A stretch of 64,000 nt of DNA, taken from NCBI RefSeq assembly GCF_021347895.1, contig NC_067125.1, forward strand, positions 9,134,768-9,198,767. Reading direction: 5' to 3'. Positions 39,030-51,779 of this stretch are shown one piece after another. Both the position numbers and the translations under genes were made by a program. Under the pieces are notes generated by a model that searched no databases, was not told the origin of the DNA, and worked only from the letters and a program-made list of their open reading frames with translations. The stretch is from Acanthochromis polyacanthus (Eukaryota; Chordata; Actinopteri; Pomacentridae). Position 1 is the stretch's first letter. Each line of letters opens with the position of its first letter.

Positions 39030-42000
39030 AAAAAAATAATAACATACCAAATAATGTAAAGTAGGCCATGAAAAACACCATAGAGCAGCTTTGTTTGAAA
39101 AAAAAATATCATCATGAATTTTGTCCAAAAAAAACGCCATAGTATAGTATGTCGAAAAAAAATGACACTTTTTCAACATGTCGTAAAAACATGCCATATG
39201 ATGAAATAATGTAAAATAGGCCGTGAAAAACAGTATAGAGCAGCTTTCTGTGAAAAAAAAATCATCATGAATTTTGTCCAAAAAAACGCCATAGTATAGT
39301 ATGTCGAAAAAAAATGACACTTTTTCAACATGTCGTAAAAACATGCCATATGATGAAATAATGTAAAGTAGGCCATGAAAAACACTATAGAGCAGCTTTG
39401 TTTGAAAAAAAATATCATCATGAATTTTGTCCAAAAAAAACGCCGTAGTATAGTATGTCGAAAAAAATGACACTTTTCCAACATGTCGTAAAAACATGCC
39501 ATATGATGAAATAATGTAAAATAGGCCGTGAAAAACACTATAGAGCAGCTTTCTGTGAAAAAAAATATAATCACGAATTTTGTTCAAAAAACCGCCAGTC
39601 GAAAAAAATGGCATTTTGTCAACATGTCGTGAAAACATACTGTACGGAATGCACGTATAGCTCAACTGGTAAAGCTGGTGACCTATGTACAGGGACTGGC
39701 TTCCGATGCAATGGCCTGGGTTCAAATCCTGCTCGCGGCCATTTGCTGCATGTCTTGATTGCACTCTTGTCCGTCTTCACTGTGACTTGTAAAAAAATAA
39801 TAACATACCAAATAATGTAAAGTAGGCCATGAAAAACACCATAGAGCAGCTTTGTTTGAAAAAAAAATATCATCATGAATTTTGTCCAAAAAAAACGCCG
39901 TAGTATAGTATGTCGAAAAAAATGACACTTTTTCAACATGTCGTAAAAACATGCCATATGATGAAATAATGTAAAATAGGCCGTGAAAAACAGTATAGAG
40001 CAGCTTTCTGTGAAAAAAAAATCATCATGAATTTTGTCCAAAAAAAACGCCATAGTATACTATGTCGAAAAAAAATGACACTTTTTCAACATGTCGTAAA
40101 AACATGCCATATGATGAAATAATGTAAAGTAGGCCATGAAAAACACTATAGAGCAGCTTTGTTTGAAAAAAAATATCATCATGAATTTTGTCCAAAAAAA
40201 CGCCACAGTATAGTATGTCGAAAAAAATGACACTTTTCCAACATGTCGTAAAAACATGCCATATGATGAAATAATGTAAAATAGGCCGTGAAAAACACTA
40301 TAGAGCAGCTTTCTGTGAAAAAAATATAATCACGAATTTTGTTCAAAAAACCGCCAGTCGAAAAAATGGCATTTTGTCAACATGTCGTGAAAACATACTG
40401 TACGGAATGCACGTATAGCTCAACTGGTAAAGCTGGTGACCTATGTACAGGGACTGGCTTCCGATGCAATGGCCTGGGTTCAAATCCTGCTCGCGGCCAT
40501 TTGCTGCATGTCTTGATTGCACTCTTGTCCGTCTTCACTGTGACTTGTAAAAAAATAATAACATACCAAATAATGTAAAGTAGGCCATGAAAAACACCAT
40601 AGAGCAGCTTTGTTTGAAAAAAATATCATCATGAATTTTGTCCAAAAAAAAAACACCATAGTATAGTATGTCGAAAAAAAATGACACTTTTTCAACATGT
40701 CGTAAAAACATGCCATATGATGAAATAATGTAAAGTAGGCCATGAAAAACAGTATAGAGCAGCTTTCTGTGAAAAAAAAATCATCATGAATTTTGTCCAA
40801 AAAAAAAACGCCATAGTATAGTATGTCGAAAAAAAATGACACTTTTCCAACATGCCGTAAAAACATGTCATATGATGAAATAATGTAAAATAGGCCGTGA
40901 AAAACACGATAGAGCAGCTTTCTGTGAAAAAAAATATAATCACGAATTTTGTTCAAAAAACCGCCATAGTCGAAAAAAATGGCATTTTGTCAACATGTCG
41001 TGAAAACATACTGTACGGAATGCACGTATAGCTCAACTGGTAAAGCTGGTGACCTATGTACAGGGACTGGCTTCCGATGCAATGGCCTGGGTTCAAATCC
41101 TGCTCGCGGCCATTTGCTGCATGTCTTGATTGCACTCTTGTCCCCCTTTTCCTGTCCGTCTTCACTGTGACTTGTAAAAAAATAATAACATACCAAATAA
41201 TGTAAAGTAGGCCATGAAAAACACTATAGAGCAGCTTTGTTTGAAAAAAATATCATCATGAATTTTGTCCAAAAAAAACGCCATAGTATAGTATGTCGAA
41301 AAAAAATGACACTTTTTCAACATGTCGTAAAAACATGCCATATGATGAAATAATGTAAAGTAGGCCATGAAAAACACTATAGAGCAGCTTTGTTTGAAAA
41401 AAAATATCATCATGAATTTTGTCCAAAAAAACGCCATAGTATAGTATGTCGAAAAAAAATGACACTTTTTCAACATGTCGTAAAAACATGCCATATGATG
41501 AAATAATGTAAAATAGGCCGTGAAAAACAGTATAGAGCAGCTTTCTGTGAAAAAAAAATCATCATGAATTTTGTCCAAAAAAAAACGCCATAGTATAGTA
41601 TGTCGAAAAAAAATGACACTTTTCCAACATGTCGTAAAAACATGTCATATGATGAAATAATGTAAAATAGGCCGTGAAAAACACTATAGAGCAGCTTTCT
41701 GTGAAAAAAATATAATCACGAATTTTGTTCAAAAAACCGCCATAGTCGAAAAAAATGGCATTTTGTCAACATGTCGTGAAAACATACTGTACGGAATGCA
41801 CGTATAGCTCAACTGGTAAAGCTGGTGACCTATGTACAGGGACTGGCTTCCGATGCAATGGCCTGGGTTCAAATCCTGCTCGCGGCCATTTGCTGCATGT
41901 CTTCATCGCACTCTTGTCCCCCATTTCCTGTCCGTCTTCACTGTGACTTGTAAAAAAATAATAACATACCAAATAATGTAAAGTAGGCCATGAAAAACAC

Positions 42001-45000
42001 AATAGAGCAGCTTTGTTTGAAAAAAAAATATCATCATGAATTTTGTCCAAAAAAAACGCCATAGTATAGTATGTCGAAATAAAATGACACTTTTTCAACA
42101 TGTCGTAAAAACATGCCATATGATGAAATAATGTAAAATAGGCCGTGAAAAACAGTATAGAGCAGCTTTCTGTGAAAAAAAAATCATCATGAATTTTGTC
42201 CAAAAAAAACGCCATAGTATAGTATGTCGAAAAAAATGACACTTTTTCAACATGTCGTAAAAACATGCCATATGATGAAATAATGTAAAGTAGGCCATGA
42301 AAAACACTATAGAGCAGCTTTGTTTGAAAAAAAATATCATCATGAATTTTGTCCAAAAAAAACGCCGTAGTATAGTATGTCGAAAAAAATGACACTTTTC
42401 CAACATGTCGTAAAAACATGCCATATGATGAAATAATGTAAAATAGGCCGTGAAAAACACTATAGAGCAGCTTTCTGTGAAAAAAATATAATCACGAATT
42501 TTGTTCAAAAAACCGCCAGTCGAAAAAAATGGCATTTTGTCAACATGTCGTGAAAACATACTGTACGGAATGCACGTATAGCTCAACTGGTAAAGCTGGT
42601 GACCTATGTACAGGGACTGGCTTCCGATGCAATGGCCTGGGTTCAAATCCTGCTCGCGGCCATTTGCTGCATGTCTTGATTGCACTCTTGTCCGTCTTCA
42701 CTGTGACTTGTAAAAAAATAATAACATACCAAATAATGTAAAGTAGGCCATGAAAAACACCATAGAGCAGCTTTGTTTGAAAAAAAAATATCATCATGAA
42801 TTTTGTCCAAAAAAAACGCCGTAGTATAGTATGTCGAAAAAAAATGACACTTTTTCAACATGTCGTAAAAACATGCCATATGATGAAATAATGTAAAATA
42901 GGCCGTGAAAAACAGTATAGAGCAGCTTTCTGTGAAAAAAAATCATCATGAATTTTGTCCAAAAAAAACGCCATAGTATACTATGTCGAAAAAAAATGAC
43001 ACTTTTTCAACATGTCGTAAAAACATGCCATATGATGAAATAATGTAAAGTAGGCCATGAAAAACACTATAGAGCAGCTTTGTTTGAAAAAAAATATCAT
43101 CATGAATTTTGTCCAAAAAAAACGCCACAGTATAGTATGTCGAAAAAAATGACACTTTTCCAACATGTCGTAAAAACATGCCATATGATGAAATAATGTA
43201 AAATAGGCCGTGAAAAACACTATAGAGCAGCTTTCTGTGAAAAAAAATATAATCACGAATTTTGTTCAAAAAACCGCCAGTCGAAAAAAATGGCATTTTG
43301 TCAACATGTCGTGAAAACATACTGTACGGAATGCACGTATAGCTCAACTGGTAAAGCTGGTGACCTATGTACAGGGACTGGCTTCCGATGCAATGGCCTG
43401 GGTTCAAATCCTGCTCGCGGCCATTTGCTGCATGTCTTGATTGCACTCTTGTCCGTCTTCACTGTGACTTGTAAAAAAATAATAACATACCAAATAATGT
43501 AAAGTAGGCCATGAAAAACACCATAGAGCAGCTTTGTTTGAAAAAAATATCATCATGAATTTTGTCCAAAAAAAAAACACCATAGTATAGTATGTCGAAA
43601 AAAAATGACACTTTTTCAACATGTCGTAAAAACATGCCATATGATGAAATAATGTAAAGTAGGCCATGAAAAACAGTATAGAGCAGCTTTCTGTGAAAAA
43701 AAATCATCATGAATTTTGTCCAAAAAAAAACGCCATAGTATAGTATGTCGAAAAAAAATGACACTTTTCCAACATGCCGTAAAAACATGTCATATGATGA
43801 AATAATGTAAAATAGGCCGTGAAAAACACGATAGAGCAGCTTTCTGTGAAAAAAAATATAATCACGAATTTTGTTCAAAAAACCGCCATAGTCGAAAAAA
43901 ATGGCATTTTGTCAACATGTCGTGAAAACATACTGTACGGAATGCACGTATAGCTCAACTGGTAAAGCTGGTGACCTATGTACAGGGACTGGCTTCCGAT
44001 GCAATGGCCTGGGTTCAAATCCTGCTCGCGGCCATTTGCTGCATGTCTTCATCGCACTCTTGTCCCCCATTTCCTGTCCGTCTTCACTGTGACTTGTAAA
44101 AAAATAATAACATACCAAATAATGTAAAGTAGGCCATGAAAAACACCATAGAGCAGCTTTGTTTGAAAAAAAAATATCATCATGAATTTTGTCCAAAAAA
44201 AACGCCATAGTATAGTATGTCGAAAAAAAATGACACTTTTTCAACATGTCGTAAAAACATGCCATATGATGAAATAATGTAAAATAGGCCGTGAAAAACA
44301 GTATAGAGCAGCTTTCTGTGAAAAAAAATCATCATGAATTTTGTCCAAAAAAAACGCCATAGTATAGTATGTCGAAAAAAATGACACTTTTTCAACATGT
44401 CGTAAAAACATGCCATATGATGAAATAATGTAAAGTAGGCCATGAAAAACACTATAGAGCAGCTTTGTTTGAAAAAAATATCATCATGAATTTTGTCCAA
44501 AAAAACGCCGTAGTATAGTATGTCGAAAAAAATGACACTTTTCCAACATGTCGTAAAAACATGCCATATGATGAAATAATGTAAAATAGGCCGTGAAAAA
44601 CACTATAGAGCAGCTTTCTGTGAAAAAAAATATAATCACGAATTTTGTTCAAAAAACCGCCAGTCGAAAAAAATGGCATTTTGTCAACATGTCGTGAAAA
44701 CATACTGTACGGAATGCACGTATAGCTCAACTGGTAAAGCTGGTGACCTATGTACAGGGACTGGCTTCCGATGCAATGGCCTGGGTTCAAATCCTGCTCG
44801 CGGCCATTTGCTGCATGTCTTGATTGCACTCTTGTCCGTCTTCACTGTGACTTGTAAAAAATAATAACATACCAAATAATGTAAAGTAGGCCATGAAAAA
44901 CACCATAGAGCAGCTTTGTTTGAAAAAAAAATATCATCATGAATTTTGTCCAAAAAAAACGCCGTAGTATAGTATGTCGAAAAAAAATGACACTTTTTCA

Positions 45001-48000
45001 ACATGTCGTAAAAACATGCCATATGATGAAATAATGTAAAATAGGCCGTGAAAAACAGTATAGAGCAGCTTTCTGTGAAAAAAAAATCATCATGAATTTT
45101 GTCCAAAAAAAACGCCATAGTATACTATGTCGAAAAAAAATGACACTTTTTCAACATGTCGTAAAAACATGCCATATGATGAAATAATGTAAAGTAGGCC
45201 ATGAAAAACACTATAGAGCAGCTTTGTTTGAAAAAAAATATCATCATGAATTTTGTCCAAAAAAACGCCACAGTATAGTATGTCGAAAAAAATGACACTT
45301 TTCCAACATGTCGTAAAAACATGCCATATGATGAAATAATGTAAAATAGGCCGTGAAAAACACTATAGAGCAGCTTTCTGTGAAAAAAAATATAATCACG
45401 AATTTTGTTCAAAAAACCGCCAGTCGAAAAAAATGGCATTTTGTCAACATGTCGTGAAAACATACTGTACGGAATGCACGTATAGCTCAACTGGTAAAGC
45501 TGGTGACCTATGTACAGGGACTGGCTTCCGATGCAATGGCCTGGGTTCAAATCCTGCTCGCGGCCATTTGCTGCATGTCTTGATTGCACTCTTGTCCGTC
45601 TTCACTGTGACTTGTAAAAAATAATAACATACCAAATAATGTAAAGTAGGCCATGAAAAACACCATAGAGCAGCTTTGTTTGAAAAAAATATCATCATGA
45701 ATTTTGTCCAAAAAAAAAACACCATAGTATAGTATGTCGAAAAAAAATGACACTTTTTCAACATGTCGTAAAAACATGCCATATGATGAAATAATGTAAA
45801 GTAGGCCATGAAAAACAGTATAGAGCAGCTTTCTGTGAAAAAAAAATCATCATGAATTTTGTCCAAAAAAAAAACGCCATAGTATAGTATGTCGAAAAAA
45901 AATGACACTTTTCCAACATGCCGTAAAAACATGTCATATGATGAAATAATGTAAAATAGGCCGTGAAAAACACGATAGAGCAGCTTTCTGTGAAAAAAAA
46001 TATAATCACGAATTTTGTTCAAAAAACCGCCATAGTCGAAAAAAATGGCATTTTGTCAACATGTCGTGAAAACATACTGTACGGAATGCACGTATAGCTC
46101 AACTGGTAAAGCTGGTGACCTATGTACAGGGACTGGCTTCCGATGCAATGGCCTGGGTTCAAATCCTGCTCGCGGCCATTTGCTGCATGTCTTGATTGCA
46201 CTCTTGTCCGTCTTCACTGTGACTTGTAAAAAAATAATAACATACCAAATAATGTAAAGTAGGCCATGAAAAACACTACAGAGCAGCTTTGTTTGAAAAA
46301 AATATCATCATGAATTTTGTCCAAAAAAACGCCATAGTATAGTATGTCGAAAAAAATGACACTTTTTCAACATGTCGTAAAAACATGCCATATGATGAAA
46401 TAATGTAAAGTAGGCCATGAAAAACACTATAGAGCAGCTTTGTTTGAAAAAAAATATCATCATGAATTTTGTCCAAAAAAAACGCCATAGTATAGTATGT
46501 CGAAAAAAAATGACACTTTTTCAACATGTCGTAAAAACATGCCATATGATGAAATAATGTAAAATAGGCCGTGAAAAACAGTATAGAGCAGCTTTCTGTG
46601 AAAAAAAAATCATCATGAATTTTGTCCAAAAAAAACGCCATAGTATAGTATGTCGAAAAAAAATGACACTTTTCCAACATGTCGTAAAAACATGTCATAT
46701 GATGAAATAATGTAAAATAGGCCGTGAAAAACACTATAGAGCAGCTTTCTGTGAAAAAAAATATAATCACGAATTTTGTTCAAAAAACCGCCATAGTCGA
46801 AAAAAATGGCATTTTGTCAACATGTCGTGAAAACATACTGTACGGAATGCACGTATAGCTCAACTGGTAAAGCTGGTGACCTATGTACAGGGACTGGCTT
46901 CCGATGCAATGGCCTGGGTTCAAATCCTGCTCGCGGCCATTTGCTGCATGTCTTGATTGCACTCTTGTCCCCCTTTTCCTGTCCGTCTTCACTGTGACTT
47001 GTAAAAAAATAATAACATACCAAATAATGTAAAGTAGGCCATGAAAAACACTATAGAGCAGCTTTGTTTGAAAAAAATATCATCATGAATTTTGTCCAAA
47101 AAAAACGCCATAGTATAGTATGTCGAAAAAAAATGACACTTTTTCAACATGTCGTAAAAACATGCCATATGATGAAATAATGTAAAGTAGGCCGAGAAAA
47201 ACAGTATAGAGCAGTTTTCTTTGAAAAGAAAAATCATCGTGAATTTTGTCCATAAAAAAAGTCATAGTATACTATGTCGAAAAAATGCAATTTTTTCAAC
47301 ATGTCGTAAAAACATGTCATATGACGAAATAATGTAAAGTAGGCCATGAAAAACACTATAGACCAGTTTTCTTTGAAAAAAAATATAATCATGAATTTTG
47401 TTCAAAAACTGCCATAGTCAAAAAAAATGGCATTTTGTCAACATGTCGTAAAAACATACTGTATGGAATGCCCGTATAGCTCAACTGGTAAAGCTGGTGA
47501 CCTATGTACAGGGACTGGCTTCCGATGCAATGGCCTGGGTTCAAATCCTGCTTGCGGCCATTTGCTGCATGTCTTCATCGCACTCTTGTCCCCCATTTCC
47601 TGTCCGTCTTCACTGTGACTTGTAAAAAAATAATAACATACCAAATAATGTAAAGTAGGCCATGAAAAACACTATAGAGCAGCTTTGTTTGAAAAAAATA
47701 TCATCATGAATTTTGTCCAAAAAAAACGCCATAGTATAGTATGTCGAAAAAAAATGACACTTTTTCAACATGTCGTAAAAACATGCCATATGATGAAATA
47801 ATGTAAAATAGGCCGTGAAAAACAGTATAGAGCAGCTTTCTGTGAAAAAAAAAATCATCATGAATTTTGTCCAAAAAAAAACGCCATAGTATAGTATGTC
47901 GAAAAAAAATGACACTTTTTCAACATGTCGTAAAAACATGCCATATGATGAAATAATGTAAAGTAGGCCATGAAAAACACTATAGAGCAGCTTTGTTTGA

Positions 48001-48712
48001 AAAAAATATCATCATGAATTTTGTCCAAAAAAACGCCATAGTATAGTATGTCGAAAAAAATGACACTTTTTCAACATGTCGTAAAAACATGCCATATGAT
48101 GAAATAATGTAAAATAGGCCGTGAAAAACAGTATAGAGCAGCTTTCTGTGAAAAAAAAATCATCATGAATTTTGTCCATAAAAAAAACGCCATAGTATAG
48201 TATGTCGAAAAAAATGGCATTTTTCCAACATGTCGTAAAAACATGTCATATGATGAAATAATGTAAAATGGGCCGTGAAAAACACGATAGAGCAGCTTTC
48301 TGTGAAAAAAATATAATCACGAATTTTGTTCAAAAAACCGCCATAGTCGAAAAAAATGGCATTTTGTCAACATGTCGTGAAAACATACTTTACGGAATGC
48401 CCGTATAGCTCAACTGGTAAAGCTGGTGACCTATGTACAGGGACTGGCTTCCGATGCAATGGCCTGGGTTCAAATCCTGCTCGCGGCCATTTGCTGCATG
48501 TCTTGATTGCACTCTTGTCTGTCTTCACTGTGACTTGTAAAAAAATAATAACATACCAAATAATGTAAAGTAGGCCATGAAAAACACTATAGAGCAGCTT
48601 TGTTTGAAAAAAATATCATCATGAATTTTGTCCAAAAAAAACGCCATAGTATAGTATGTCGAAAAAAAATGACACTTTTTCAACATGTCGTAAAAACATA
48701 CTGTGTGGAATG
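38876..48712. repeat. Homogenised higher-order domain of the satellite
   Basis: Cassettes fall into tail types: a (TCTTCATCGCACTCTTGTCC then CCCATTTCC), b (TCTTGATTGCACTCTTGTCC then GTC) and c (like b plus CCCTTTTCC). The order of copies 1-14 is a b b c a b b a b b b c a b. Spacings are about 774 (a to b), 760 (b to b) and 613 (b to next), so an a-b-b block of about 2146 bp repeats at 38876, 41800 and 43945. Units differ mainly in A-run length. Confidence 0.88.
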
Positions 48713-50627
48713 CCCGTATAGCTCAACTGGTAAAGCTGGTGACCAATGTACAGGGACTGGCTTCCGATGCAATGACCTTGGTTCAAATCCTGCTCGTGGC
48801 CATTTGCTGGATGTCTTCATTGCACTCTTGGCCCTCATTTCTTGTCACTCTTCACTGTGACTTGCAAAAAATAATAACATGCCATATGACGAAACAATGT
48901 GAAGTAGGCCTGAGAAAAACACTATCGAGTCACTTTCTTTGAAAAAAAATATCATCATGAATTTTGCCCCAAAAAAAAGCCATAGTGTAGTATGTCGAAA
49001 AAAATGCCATTTTGTCAACATGTCGTAAAAACACACCATGTGGGACGCCCGTAGAGCTCAACTGGTAAAGTTGGTGACCCATGTACAAGGACTGGCTTCC
49101 GATGCAACGGTCTGGGTTTGAATCCTGCTTGCGGCCCATTGCTGCATGTCTTCATCGCACTCTTGTCCCCCATTTCTTGTCTCTCTTCACTGTGACTTGC
49201 AAACAATGATAACATGCCATATGATGAAATAATGTCAGGTAGGCCGTGAAAACACTACAGAGCAGTTTTATTTGAAAAAAAATATCATCATGAATTTTGT
49301 CCAAAAAAAACGCCATAGTATAGTATGTCGAAAAAAATGCCCTTTGTCCAACATGTCGTAAAAACATGCCATATGATGAAATAATGTAAAGTAGGCCGTG
49401 AAAAACACTATAGAGCAGTTTTCTTTGAAAAAAAATATCATCATGAATTTTGTCCAAAAAACTGCCATCGTATAGTATGTCGAAAAAAATTCCATTTTGT
49501 CAACATGTCGTAAAAACACACCATGTGGTATGCCCGTATAGCTCAACTGGTAAAGCTGGTGACCCGTGTACAAGGACTGGCTTCCGATACAATGGCCCGG
49601 GTTTGAATCCTGCTCGCGGCTTATCGCACTCTTGTCCCCCATTTCCTGTCTCTATTCACTGTGACTTGTAAAAAACAATAACATGCCATATGATGAAATA
49701 ATGTAAGGCAGGCTGTGACAACACGACAGAGCAGTTTTCTTTGAAAAAAAAATCATCATGGATTTTGTCCATAAAAAACGCCATACTATAGTATGTCGAA
49801 AAAAATGCCCTTTTTCCAACATGTCATAAAAACATGTCATATGATGAAATAATGTAAAGTAGGCCGTGAAAAACACGATAGACCAGTTTTCTTTGAAAAA
49901 AAAAATCATCGTGTATTTTGTCCAAAAAAAAGCCATAGTATACCTTGTCGAAAAAAATGCAATTTTTTCAACATGACGTAAAAACATGTCATATGATGAA
50001 ATAATGTAAAATAGGCCGTGAAAAACACTATAGAGCAGCTTTCTGTAAAAAAAAATCATCATGAATTTTGTCCAAAAAAAAACGCCATAGTATAGTATGT
50101 CGAAAAAAAATGACACTTTTTCAACATGTCGTAAAAACATGCCATATGATGAAATAATGTAAAGTAGGCCGTGAAAAACACTACAGAGCAGTTTTCTTTG
50201 AAAAAAAATATAATCATGAATTTTGTCCAAAAACTGCCATAGTCGAAAAAAATGCCATTTTGTCAACATGTCGTAAAAACATACTGTACGGAATCCCCGT
50301 ATAGTTTAACTGGTAAAGCTGGTGACCTCTGTACAGGGACTGGCTTCCGATGCAATGGCCTGCGTTCAAATCCTGCTCGCGGCCGTTTGCTGGATGTCTT
50401 CATCGCACTTTTGGCCCTCATTTCTTGTCACTCTTCACTGTGACTTGCAAAAAATAATAACATGCCATATGATGAAATAATGTAAAGTCGGCCGAGAAAA
50501 ACACTATCGAGTCATCTTCTTTGAAAAAAAATATCATCATGAATTTTGCCCAAAAAAAGCCGTAGTGTAGTATGTCGAAAAAAAAGCCATTTTGTCAACA
50601 TGTCATAAAAACACACCATGTGAGACG

Positions 50628-50781
50628 CCTGTATAGCTCAACTGGTAAAGCTGGTGACCCATGTACAAGGACTGGCTTCCGATGCAACGGTCCGGGTTCA
50701 AGTCCTGTTTGCGGCCCATCGCTGCATGTCTTCATCGCACTCTTGTTCCCCATTTCCTGTCTCTCTTCACTGTGACTTGCA
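50628..50781 (+). repeat. tRNA-like cassette 19, closest to tRNA-Lys in its T-arm
   Basis: GTATAGCTCAACTGGTAAAGC and, further on, GGTCCGGGTTCAAGTCCTG closely follow the corresponding D-arm and T-arm regions of vertebrate tRNA-Lys (from family knowledge). The anticodon region is not recognisable. This copy gives the best clue to the source of the cassette. Confidence 0.65.
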
Positions 50782-51641
50782 AAAAATGACAACATGCCAT
50801 ATGATGAAATAATGTCAGGTAGGCCATGAAAACACTACAGAGCAGTTTTCCTTGAAAAAAAATCATCCTGAATTCTGTAAAAAAAAAATGACATTTTGTC
50901 AACATGTCATAAAAACATACCATATGGGGCACTCGTATAGCTCAACTGATAAAGCTGATGACCCATGTACACGGCGGTGGTCTCCAATGCAATGGCCCGG
51001 GTTCGAATCCTGCTCACAGCCCTTTGCTGCATGTCTTCATCCCACTGTTCTGCCCCATTACCTCTCTCCCTTCACTGTGATTTGGAAAAAAAACTAAATA
51101 AAAAAAAATAATAAAATGCCATATGACGAAATAATGTAAAGTCGGCCATGAAAAACACGATAGACCAGTTTCCTTTGAAAAAAATATCACCATGAATTTT
51201 GTCCAAAAAACTGCCAAAGTATAGTATGTCGAAAAAAATTCCATTTTGTCAACATGTTGTAAAAACACACCATGTGGTACGCCCGTATAGCTCAACTGGT
51301 AAAGCTGGTGACCCGTGTACAAGGACTGGCTTCCGATACAATGGCCTGGGTTTGAATCCTGCTCGCTGCTTATCGCACTCTTGTCCCCCATTTCCTGTCT
51401 CTATTCACTGTGACTTGTAAAAAACAATAACATGCCATATGATGAAATAATGTAAGGCAGGCTGTGACAACACGACAGAGCAGTTTTCTTTGAAAAAAAA
51501 ATCATCATGGATTTTGTCCATAAAAAACGCCATACTATAGTATGTCGAAAAAAATGCCCTTTTTCCAACATGTCATAAAAACATGCCATATGATGAAATA
51601 ATGTTAAGTAGGCCGAGAAAAACACTATCGAGTCTATGGTA

Positions 51642-51779
51642 CTCCATAGGGGTACAGAGGAACATTTTCAGCAACCATCACTCCTGTGTTCTAATGCTAC
51701 ATTGTGTTAGCTAATGGTGTTGAAAGGCTCATTGATGATTAGAAAACCCTTGTGCAATTATGTTAGCACATGAATAAAA
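51642..51779 (+). mobile_element. Internal MITE fragment inside the satellite
   Basis: 138 bp matching 37903-38040 with a single difference (51755 region, C for T). Both termini of the MITE are missing, so it did not arrive by normal transposition. The satellite continues on both sides. Confidence 0.92.

Noticed and set aside
38844..39764. Long minus-strand open frame (306 codons) and many similar ones across 38-55 kb
   Set aside because: They follow the satellite period, occur in several frames at once, break at A-run length changes and show no domain. They result from a stop-poor repeat.
38833..48568. Recurrent plus-strand 63-70-codon frame starting MAFCQHVVKTY
   Set aside because: It is the translation of the tRNA-like cassette and its upstream monomer end, repeated with the array; no coding signature or splice context.
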